Shown here: in pieces, positions 57,559 through 64,000 of the stretch
Position numbering within the stretch: position 1 is the first letter of the stretch
Layout: the number at the start of each line of letters is the position of its first letter
NCBI RefSeq assembly: GCF_030129945.1
Contig: NZ_JARRAF010000001.1
Span: forward strand, 339,455-403,454
From: Parachitinimonas caeni
Lineage (GTDB): Bacteria; Pseudomonadota; Gammaproteobacteria; Burkholderiales; Chitinimonadaceae
DNA: 64,000 bases
Direction: 5' to 3'
Notes under the pieces: model-generated
Databases searched by the model: none
What the model saw: the letters and a program-made list of their open reading frames with translations, nothing else
Told to the model about the DNA's origin: nothing
Position numbers and translations under genes: made by a program

Positions 57559-57934
57559 TTTGTACTTTTGCCCGATGAAAAGACGATGTGAAAAGTAACA
57601 ATTCTTTTGTCTAACAAATAAATAGTGACGTTTGTCCTGCCGGCGGGGTGCCAGGTTTACGGCCTGCTTGGCTGTGCGGCTGCCTGACCAAATGGACAGA
57701 TTTATATTCAAATGAATTGTTGGTATTGTAATAGGCCGTCTTCTGGCATGGCCCGCTGGGCGCCAGAGCGAAAAGATCGTCATCCGATGCAGATGACGCG
57801 AGGGCAGGGTAGCGACAACGAGGGGCAACCCAAAACAGGGCTTGCAAGACGTTGCTGGCAAAGGCGGTGTCATCTTGCTGCGGCATTCTGTCGCAGAGGA
57901 AGGCAAGATAACCGGATTTATCCGCCAGCCATAG

Positions 57935-57948
57935 TGTCAACGTTGACA
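57935..57948. promoter_or_regulatory. Perfect 14 bp palindrome TGTCAACGTTGACA
   Basis: Fully symmetric with no spacer, 23 bp before the fold-back element. Possible site of a dimeric regulator; function unknown. Confidence 0.4.
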
Positions 57949-57971
57949 GGCAGGCTGGACCAAAAGCCTGG

Positions 57972-58130
57972 GTTCTGTCTGACGTGAAGTTTGCAGATTG
58001 CGTTTCGCCGGAAAACGGTCTGGAACAAGGCACAGAGCGCGCCGCATAGTCATTCTTTGCAAGCGCTCTGCAACACCGGGCCAGGCTATTTTCCGGTGAA
58101 ACGCGACTGCAAACCTCAGGTCAGCAGAAC
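57972..58130. repeat. 159 bp palindromic element (family with GTTGACGTTTT ends, diverged copy)
   Basis: Imperfect ~43 bp terminal inverted repeats (57972-58015 and 58089-58130) both containing TTTGCAG...GCGTTTC.CCGGAAAA. The inner part has AGAGCGC...GCGCTCT. It resembles the element at 63877 in end sequence (TCTGT-TGACGT, GCGTTTCG-CGGA) and in the internal CAAGGCA-AGCGCGCCGC-TAGT stretch. Confidence 0.7.
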
Positions 58131-58177
58131 TTTCGCATCAAGCCAGGCGGCGATCGCTGCCCAGCCAGGAGAACGCC

Positions 58178-58888
58178 GTGAAAGCATGGCAGGAAGAACT
58201 TTTGCAAGGCAGCATCAGCGCCCTGAGCGAACAGGAGCTATTCAACCGCGTGGCACGCATCGCCCGCGACCTGGGCTTCGATTACTGCGCCTACGGCCTG
58301 CGCGCCCCCTATCCGTTTTCGCAGCCGCGCACGGTCATGATCAACAACTACCCCGACCACTGGCAGGCGCGCTATCGCGACCGTGGCTACCTCGCGGTGG
58401 ACCCCACCGTGCAGCATGCCCTGCGCTCACTACAACCGCTGGTCTGGTCCGATAGTCTGTTCGCTCGCACGCCCGAGCTGTGGGAAGAGGCGCGTGCCGC
58501 TGGCCTCGCGTTTGGCTGGGCGCAACCGTGCAGAGACGCCACGGGCGTCAGCGGCATGCTGACACTTGCCCGCAGCGCCGAAGCCCTGCATGCCACCGAG
58601 CTGGCTGACAAGCAGATGGAAATGATCTGGTTGGCGCAGTCCGCCCACGTTGGCATGGCGCGTAGCGTCGTGCCCCGCCTGTTGCCCGAAATGCGCGCCA
58701 AACTATCCGCCCGCGAAATCGAAATGCTGCGCTGGACTGCTGAAGGCAAGACCTCCAGCGAAATCGCCGACCTCGCCAATATTTCCAAGCGCACGGCCGA
58801 CTTCCACCTCAACAACGCCACCGCCAAACTCAACGCCGCCAACAAAACCGCCGCCGCCATCATGGCTGCAGTATTGGGCTTGCTTTAG
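58178..58888 (+). CDS. LuxR-family quorum-sensing regulator (LuxR solo)
   Basis: A 236-residue regulator with an intact N-terminal autoinducer domain: pocket residues W62, Y66, D75-P76, W90 and G113 are all present. The C-terminal GerE-type HTH (about 173-230, LSAREIEMLRWTAEGKTSSEIADLANISKRTADFHL) is standard. GTG at 58178 follows AGGAGA by 5 bases. No luxI synthase is in the window. It is divergent from the acyl-AMP ligase operon and is the likely regulator of that cluster, possibly responding to an acyl-homoserine lactone made elsewhere. Confidence 0.93.
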   Translation: MKAWQEELLQGSISALSEQELFNRVARIARDLGFDYCAYGLRAPYPFSQPRTVMINNYPDHWQARYRDRGYLAVDPTVQHALRSLQPLVWSDSLFARTPELWEEARAAGLAFGWAQPCRDATGVSGMLTLARSAEALHATELADKQMEMIWLAQSAHVGMARSVVPRLLPEMRAKLSAREIEMLRWTAEGKTSSEIADLANISKRTADFHLNNATAKLNAANKTAAAIMAAVLGLL

Positions 58889-59046
58889 ATGCTGTTGACG
58901 TTTTGCCTTTGGTCGCACCGGGTCGATGGTGGGGCGTGGCGCCGTTAAGGTTCGCTTATATAGCGCGCTCAACCACGCGCACCCTGCCGCGTCCTGCCTC
59001 AAACCCGGCCCGGCGTTACCAGAAACAAAAACGCTAACGGTATCTA
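58889..59046. repeat. 158 bp palindromic element (GTTGACGTTTT-ended family)
   Basis: Starts directly after the LuxR stop with GCTGTTGACGTTTTGCC, and the complementary end at ~59025-59046 reads AAAAACGCTAACGG. The interior is GC-rich and partly palindromic. One of four copies in this window. Confidence 0.65.
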
Positions 59047-59179
59047 GCCTGTGCCGGCACCGCCCATTGGTCGCCGGTGCCGGTAACGGCGTAGCCAGAG
59101 TGCTATGTTGGTGTGAGGTGCGTCATCAATGGTTCTTGTTTGTGGGGTGACCGTACCGCCCGAGGACGGAGATAGCCCG

Positions 59180-60259
59180 ATGAAAACATGCCTGCGCACT
59201 GCCCGTATCGTTACCTGGCTCTGGCAAGCGCTTTGGGTCGCGATCCTGATCACGCCACCGTGCGCGATTGCAGAGTCTGATACCGAGATCAAGCGTTTGA
59301 ATCTGGATGTCAGGTATGCCTTCGAGAATGACGACTTTGCCAAACTCGAAAAGATGTATGCCGAATACTTAACAGCCAAAACCAGAACGCAAAGCGGTGG
59401 CTGGATGCTGGATCTGATGCATGCGCAGCTGGAGCGGATCCTGCGTGCGGATCTTGATCCTGGTCACTGGCAAGCCGTTGAAAAGAAAATTGCAATGTGG
59501 CGCAAACGTTACCCGCGCTCGACTTTGGCACCACTCTTTCTGGCAAATGTGCATTTGCGCCATGCCTGGACTTATCGCGGCGACGAATTTATCGACAAGG
59601 TGGATCCTGCCGCATTCAAATATATACGACTATATCTGGATAAATCTTATGACGTGCTCGCCAAGAACCCGGAACAGTTACAGGTTGATCCTTTCTGGTA
59701 TGTGCTGGCATTTAAGGTCATGAAGATGAGTGGTACCGATGAGAAAACCTATGATAAAGCTGTGCAGCAAGGGATAAAGAAATTTCCAGATTATCACCCC
59801 TTATATTTAATGGCAGCCTGGTTTCTTGAACCCAAATGGGGAGGCTCTTGGGAAAAGATCGACCAGCTGGCGTTGCGCTCGATTGAATTATCGAAACCGA
59901 TAAGTGGTAATTCCATTTATACCCGAATTTATTGGAATGCAACGGCGAATCACTATGGACACCCCGTGTTTTTTACTTCGAGAATAAAATGGCCGCTGAT
60001 GAAGCAGGGTTTTGAAGATATTCTGGCGAAATATCCACATGACCGAAATAGAAATGCCTATGCCTATTTTTCCTGCATTGCTGTTGATTATGAAACTTTG
60101 CGGAAAATCTTGCCGCTTGTGGGCGAAAATATCATCTATGAACAGTGGGGGAGCAAAGACGGAGAAAAAGTATATAAAGATTGCGTAACCTATGCAAAAG
60201 GCGGAACCAATTTCCCCGAATTTCTGAATAAGATCGTCCAGTCATTGCCAACCAAATAG
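59180..60259 (+). CDS. Exported DUF4034-like protein, copy 1
   Basis: A 359-residue protein with an N-terminal signal peptide (hydrophobic ~12-30, ending AIA). The mature part matches the DUF4034 pattern: ENDDFAKLEKMYAEYLTAKTRTQSGGWMLDLMHAQLERI. TPR-like helices follow (PLFLANVHLRHAW, FPDYHPLYLMAAWF). Start at 59180 follows GGAGAT. The downstream gene is a paralogue. AT content rises strongly through this gene, suggesting a recently acquired or fast-evolving pair. Function is unknown. Confidence 0.75.
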   Translation: MKTCLRTARIVTWLWQALWVAILITPPCAIAESDTEIKRLNLDVRYAFENDDFAKLEKMYAEYLTAKTRTQSGGWMLDLMHAQLERILRADLDPGHWQAVEKKIAMWRKRYPRSTLAPLFLANVHLRHAWTYRGDEFIDKVDPAAFKYIRLYLDKSYDVLAKNPEQLQVDPFWYVLAFKVMKMSGTDEKTYDKAVQQGIKKFPDYHPLYLMAAWFLEPKWGGSWEKIDQLALRSIELSKPISGNSIYTRIYWNATANHYGHPVFFTSRIKWPLMKQGFEDILAKYPHDRNRNAYAYFSCIAVDYETLRKILPLVGENIIYEQWGSKDGEKVYKDCVTYAKGGTNFPEFLNKIVQSLPTK

Positions 60260-60291
60260 GGTGTGAAGTATTTAGCGAGGCAGGTTACCTG

Positions 60292-61320
60292 ATGAAGATC
60301 TCAACCAATATTGCGGTGGGGCTGTTGCTGGCGATCTTTCCACTGATCAGTGCCGGCGCTGACGAGTTGGGCGATAGACGCCGGTTCTTTCTAGAGACCC
60401 AGCATGCGCTGGAATACGAGGATTTTGCCCGGCTGGAAAAAATGCATATGAAAAGTCTGGACACGAAAGAGCGCTTTCCGAGTGGTGTCTGGAAAATGGT
60501 CAGCTTTCGGGATGGCTTGGAGCGAATTTTTTCTGGCGAAAATACCAACCAATACTGGAATGATCAGGAACGCCGGGCAGTGACTTGGCGGACGCAGTTT
60601 CCGAAATCAGCCATTGCCCAGGTTTTTCTTGCCCGAGTGTATTTGCAGCGATCTTACGCATTAAGGGGCGATCGTTCGTCCAATGCCGTTCCGGCGAATG
60701 AATGGCTGAAAATCAATCAATATACCGAGAAGGCTTACAAAACTTTGATGGAAGGCGGGCCGGCTGCCAGATCGACACCCATATGGTATCTGACGATGCT
60801 GGAAGTACTAAATCACAAAGACGTCAATTCCAGAGAGTTGCCGCAGATTATCAATGAAGCGCTTGAGAAATTTCCCAGTTTTCAGGCGCTCTATTTTGAT
60901 ATCGCCGAGTTACGACTGCCAAGAAATGGTGGCAGCTATGAGGCGGTGGAAAAATTTGCACAGGAAGCGGTCGTGCGTAATAAATCGGGAGAAGGCTGGG
61001 CGATTTATGCAAGAATTTACTGGTATTTAACCCAGGTTGAGTTTGGTAATTCACTATTTTCCAAATCGCGCGTTAATTGGGCCTCGATGCGTGATGGCTT
61101 TGATGCCATGCTCAAGCAATATCCGGATATCTGGAATCTCAATGCGTATGGCTATTTCTCTTGCCTGGCAAAAGATCGCACGAACCTGATCAAGCTGCTG
61201 CGCCAGATTGGAACGCAGGTGAATTTCCAGCTGTGGGGCGGCGATCGTGGCCAGTATGTCTATAAGCTCTGTAGTGAATATGCAAAAGGACATGACGCGG
61301 CCATCAAGGAAATTCCCTGA
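60292..61320 (+). CDS. Exported DUF4034-like protein, copy 2
   Basis: A 342-residue paralogue of the upstream gene (same layout: ALEYEDFARLEKMHMKSLDTKERFPSGVWKMVSFRDGLERIF, and shared IYARIYWYLTQ and Y-x-YFSCLA). It has its own signal peptide (~1-22, LLLAIFPLISAGA). The 32 bp gap and same strand suggest co-transcription and a past tandem duplication, now well diverged. Function is unknown; duplicated exported DUF4034 genes may be an effector/immunity-type family, but nothing here proves it. Confidence 0.75.
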   Translation: MKISTNIAVGLLLAIFPLISAGADELGDRRRFFLETQHALEYEDFARLEKMHMKSLDTKERFPSGVWKMVSFRDGLERIFSGENTNQYWNDQERRAVTWRTQFPKSAIAQVFLARVYLQRSYALRGDRSSNAVPANEWLKINQYTEKAYKTLMEGGPAARSTPIWYLTMLEVLNHKDVNSRELPQIINEALEKFPSFQALYFDIAELRLPRNGGSYEAVEKFAQEAVVRNKSGEGWAIYARIYWYLTQVEFGNSLFSKSRVNWASMRDGFDAMLKQYPDIWNLNAYGYFSCLAKDRTNLIKLLRQIGTQVNFQLWGGDRGQYVYKLCSEYAKGHDAAIKEIP

Positions 61321-61337
61321 AATGCCACGACCCAAAC

Positions 61338-62072
61338 TCAACGCATCCCATGCTTGGTCAGGATGGCTTTTTCTGTGCCGTCCTGGCGAATCAGTTTGAG
61401 GCCCTTGTGGAAGTCGTCGAGGATTTGCTGGGCGTTGGGGATGGCTTTTGAGACAGTGTTGTGGAACTTGCCGACTTTGAGCGGCGCGCCGACCGTCTCG
61501 ACGCGGGAGGCGTCTTTGGCGAAGGTGGTTTGCAGCAGGTAGTCAACCTGCTGCTTTTTCTCGACGAACGCATCAATCCGGCCTGTCAGCAGATTTTTCA
61601 GGTTGAGCTCGGCAGAGCTCGTGTAGTTGACCTGCAGGGTGGTATTCAAGGCCGCATCAAACTCGGGGCTGACGGTGGAACCACGAATGAAACCGATCAA
61701 ATAGGGTTTCATGTCGCTAAGGGTTTCATAGTGCAGGTGCTTGTCTTTCAGTGCCCAGAAATACACTTCTACGGTTCCAATCGGCTCGCTGTACAGCATC
61801 GTGCGTGCCCGCTCCTCGTTGTAATAGGCCGCCAGTAACACCTGATAGCTGCCAGCGATTGTGCCCTTGAGCGCCCTGGCCCAGGGGACGAAGTCAAACT
61901 GCGGTTCGTAGCCCACTCTCTTGAAGGCCGCCTCGGTGATCTCGGCCAGATGGCCCCCGCGCTTTTCCTCATCGGCCGCAATTTTGATGATTCGACCGTC
62001 TGCCAGGGTCGGCGCAGCCAGACACAGGCACAACAAACCCGTCAGGCATGCCAGCAATAGGTTGCGTCTCAT
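61338..62072 (-). CDS. Amino-acid-type periplasmic substrate-binding protein (SBP_bac_3)
   Basis: A 244-residue exported protein with signal peptide (about 1-24, ending TLADG). The mature part fits the type II periplasmic binding fold (VGYEPQFDFVPWARALKG, YSEPIGTVEVYFWALK, GRIDAFVEKKQQVDYLL). It lacks adjacent permease or ATPase genes here, so it may serve a distant ABC transporter or act as a sensor-like orphan. Convergent with the upstream DUF4034 gene. Confidence 0.88.
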   Translation of the reverse strand: MRRNLLLACLTGLLCLCLAAPTLADGRIIKIAADEEKRGGHLAEITEAAFKRVGYEPQFDFVPWARALKGTIAGSYQVLLAAYYNEERARTMLYSEPIGTVEVYFWALKDKHLHYETLSDMKPYLIGFIRGSTVSPEFDAALNTTLQVNYTSSAELNLKNLLTGRIDAFVEKKQQVDYLLQTTFAKDASRVETVGAPLKVGKFHNTVSKAIPNAQQILDDFHKGLKLIRQDGTEKAILTKHGMR

Positions 62073-62406
62073 GATGTGTCTTTCCTCTGAAATTTGGCGA
62101 ACGGCATCCTTGATTTATAAACCTTTTATGGCGAATTTCTGCCGCGTCGGCAAGAATTGGCGATGTCTTTTTTCTGTAAGGCTATCTGGCTGTGCCGTTG
62201 CCTCGCGAGATTTTGTCCACATTAAGTTGAAACTTTTAATTTAATTACGGGTCACTCAACCGCCATTTCGTTTTCCAGGTGTTTGATTCAATCGTTGGTA
62301 GGGCATCCCATTTGGCTTTTTAATTCCCATTGGCTTCTTCGTTATGAAGGAAGGATGGGCTGTTAATTAGGGTTTCTACCAATCCCTGTTTTAAAAAGGC
62401 AGTTAT
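62073..62406. other. AT-rich intergenic region
   Basis: 334 bp between the divergent substrate-binding-protein and lipoprotein genes. Notably AT-rich, with no supported gene, tRNA or terminator. It probably holds both promoters. Confidence 0.5.
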
Positions 62407-63804
62407 ATGAATTATGGTAAGCAGTCTATCTTTACTCCTTTGCTTTCTTTATGTGCTTCTGCAGTTTTTCTTCAAGGTTGCAATGAGGGAAAACAGTCGG
62501 AAGAGAATTCTACCGATTATTATATTCAGCGAATCTCTGCTGCCGCCGAAAAAGCCTGGCCTTCATTGGATGCAATATGGGGCGGGGTAAATGAAAAAGA
62601 CGCCATGTACCGGAATCTTGTTTTGGTCGTGGCGGATGGTCGCCAAGCATGGGAGATAGACCGAGATGGCAGCCGGCCCATTTCTTATGAAAAAATCAGC
62701 GCGCGACAACTGCCGAATGAATATGGCACGTATCAGAAATTGGAAAACTGGCGCGAAGGACGTTTTGCTTTATTTATCAGTCTTGGTGAGACCTTAGATC
62801 AGGCGGAGCTCGCAAAAATACGGGCAGAGCCGGCCGCAATCCCCTTTATCTTCACGCTGGCGACCCATGAGGCAATGCACTATTACCTGCAGGATAAATG
62901 GCAGCTGGATGGCGACAAGGCTTCACGCAGCACCCGTTTGCCGATTGCGGTTGAGCCACGCGTTCTGCGTAATCATCTTGCCAGGTCTTTGGAAAGGGCA
63001 GCACAAGGGAATCTGGCGGATTTAGGACATGCCAGCTATTGGTATCAGAAGTGGAAGCAGCAATATCCGGAAGAGGTGTTACAGATACATTGGGGAGATA
63101 TTGTTGAAGGTAGCGCTACGTATATTGAAATGGTGGCAGAAACAATCGCCAAGGGGCATGCATTTGGTTCATCACAATATCATGCTGCAGTAAATGAAAA
63201 AATCCAGCAGAGTGCTGAGGTAATACCCGATATTGCTTTAGAAAGTTATCGGCTTGGCGCACTGGCCGGGCATTTGCTGGATCGACAGGGGAGGCAGTGG
63301 AAAAGCCAGGTCGAGAAAGACCAGAGCCCGCTCGACATCCTGCTGCACAATATTGCTCCGGTGCCGGAAGCTTTGGATTTGCAATTGGAGCGTGAATTAA
63401 AGCTGAAAATCGCCCAGCAAAGCCAGGAGGCGGAAGATAGGCTGGGGATATTCAAGTTTGTTGAAAATATCCGTCAGGCCAATACGGCAAAGGTGTTTAT
63501 TCCAAACTCTAAAATGGTCGTTTCCGAGTTGGCTGGGCTGTATTCAATTGCGGATTTTGCTTATGAAATTACCGGGTATTCGGCACAGGTACATTTAACC
63601 GGCGGGTCTTTGACGGCAAAGTCTGCCACGATGGCGATGATTTCGGATTTGTCTTATTGCGGTGAGCCGGGTGGGTTGTTTGTATTGCCCAATGGCATGC
63701 CCGATCCGGACCAAGGCCGGCTGAAGTTTTCCAGTGCGCAGTTGTCGATGGATGTGCCTTACCCGGTACTGGATGCCTCGGGCAAGGTGTATTGCCTGCG
63801 CTAA
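62407..63804 (+). CDS. Predicted lipoprotein zinc metallopeptidase (HExxH)
   Basis: A 465-residue protein with a lipobox (LQGC, C25), so it is probably anchored in the outer or inner membrane. THEAMHYY contains HExxH (H154, E155, H158), and a glutamate in VEGSATYIE (E234) is well placed as the third zinc ligand of a gluzincin-type peptidase. The sequence is otherwise unfamiliar. The C-terminal ~150 residues look beta-rich. The start (62407) is followed by the signal sequence, and an AAGG is present upstream. Composition is more AT-rich than the PKS cluster. Confidence 0.8.
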   Translation: MNYGKQSIFTPLLSLCASAVFLQGCNEGKQSEENSTDYYIQRISAAAEKAWPSLDAIWGGVNEKDAMYRNLVLVVADGRQAWEIDRDGSRPISYEKISARQLPNEYGTYQKLENWREGRFALFISLGETLDQAELAKIRAEPAAIPFIFTLATHEAMHYYLQDKWQLDGDKASRSTRLPIAVEPRVLRNHLARSLERAAQGNLADLGHASYWYQKWKQQYPEEVLQIHWGDIVEGSATYIEMVAETIAKGHAFGSSQYHAAVNEKIQQSAEVIPDIALESYRLGALAGHLLDRQGRQWKSQVEKDQSPLDILLHNIAPVPEALDLQLERELKLKIAQQSQEAEDRLGIFKFVENIRQANTAKVFIPNSKMVVSELAGLYSIADFAYEITGYSAQVHLTGGSLTAKSATMAMISDLSYCGEPGGLFVLPNGMPDPDQGRLKFSSAQLSMDVPYPVLDASGKVYCLR

Positions 63805-63876
63805 GGGGGCTGTCGTAAAGCGTTGTTGCCGTGCTGAGGCGGTTGGTGAGAAAACTCCTGCCGTGGCGGGAGCTAG

Positions 63877-64000
63877 GCTCTGTTGACGTTTTATTTCCGG
63901 ATCGCGTTTCGTCGGATTTGGGCCTGATGCAAGGCAAAAAGCGCGCCGCTTAGTGAGCTAAGCAAGCGATTTTTAACGCGGCAGCAGGCCCAAATCCGGC
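63877..64000. repeat. Palindromic element (GTTGACGTTTT-ended family), cut by the window end
   Basis: Begins GCTCTGTTGACGTTTTATTTCC, with the conserved CTAG just upstream (as at 38619). It holds an inverted repeat GGATTTGGGCCTG (63914-63926) paired with CAGGCCCAAATCC near 63984-63996. The right end should lie beyond 64000. Confidence 0.65.

Larger units (their letters stand above)
57199..58177. promoter_or_regulatory. Divergent intergenic region with lux-box-like palindromes and a fold-back element
   Basis: About 980 bp between the acyl-AMP ligase and LuxR genes. It holds three palindromes and one repeat element, listed separately. No gene is supported; the open frames here are shadow-like. 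Confidence 0.6.

Noticed and set aside
57935..57948. The 14 bp palindrome TGTCAACGTTGACA as an alternative lux box
   Set aside because: It has no central spacer and is shorter than LuxR-type sites; the site at 57539 is a better match.
57611..58033. Open frames in the intergenic region upstream of the LuxR gene
   Set aside because: No homologous pattern and no ribosome site; they run through palindromes and the fold-back element.

Overview
The window looks like chromosome of a moderately high-GC betaproteobacterium, probably Neisseriales-like (Chitinibacteraceae or Chromobacteriaceae). This rests on overall gene content: parC and parE, a DUF1800/DUF1501 pair, LuxR-family regulators, and secondary-metabolite and sulfide genes. 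The family-level placement is an inference. No rRNA, tRNA, CRISPR array or complete IS transposase was seen.

Layout. (1) 0.7-15 kb: topoisomerase IV genes parC and parE, both on the minus strand but about 10 kb apart. Between them lie a plus-strand signalling operon (hybrid histidine kinase, HD-GYP response regulator, second response regulator), a small secreted protein, and a compact minus-strand operon of an HTH regulator, a 60-residue double-glycine-leader peptide with three GPYPVA repeats, and a divergent LuxR-like protein. That last operon is the best candidate for an undescribed system, possibly peptide signalling. (2) 15-27 kb: DUF1800/DUF1501 export-associated pair, M16 peptidase, Asp/Glu racemase plus YqiA-like esterase, a seven-repeat RCC1 propeller and small unknown genes. 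(3) 27-35 kb: a Fic toxin with a VbhA-like antitoxin, then an ArsR-regulated divergent sulfide module (HlyD adaptor, RND pump, DUF2892 protein, sulfide:quinone oxidoreductase) with an obvious palindromic operator. (4) 35-38.5 kb: housekeeping and unknown genes (Pmp3, polytopic membrane protein, LysR).

(5) 38.7-57.2 kb: one long minus-strand biosynthetic cluster. In order of transcription it encodes a fatty acyl-AMP ligase, two membrane desaturases, an acyl carrier protein, a cyclopropane-synthase-like methyltransferase, a ketosynthase with a degenerate acyltransferase, a second carrier protein, a cytochrome P450, a type II thioesterase, then (after a 0.7 kb repeat-filled gap) two translationally coupled polyketide synthase polypeptides that split a dehydratase domain between them, a hotdog thioesterase and a Nudix hydrolase. 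The logic suggests activation of a free fatty acid, desaturation (possibly to alkene or alkyne) and cyclopropanation or methylation on a carrier protein, then extension by a KS with its AT supplied in trans and by one fully reducing PKS module, with release by a thioesterase. A LuxR solo with intact ligand-pocket residues is encoded divergently, and a good lux-box-like palindrome lies in the intergenic region.

(6) 59-64 kb: two tandem DUF4034-like exported proteins, an amino-acid-type periplasmic binding protein, and a lipoprotein with a zinc-peptidase HExxH motif. At least three non-coding repeat families are scattered through the accessory half: a pair of ~210 bp inverted units inside the PKS operon, a 157 bp fold-back element, and a GTTGACGTTTT-ended palindromic element seen at four sites, one cut by the window end.
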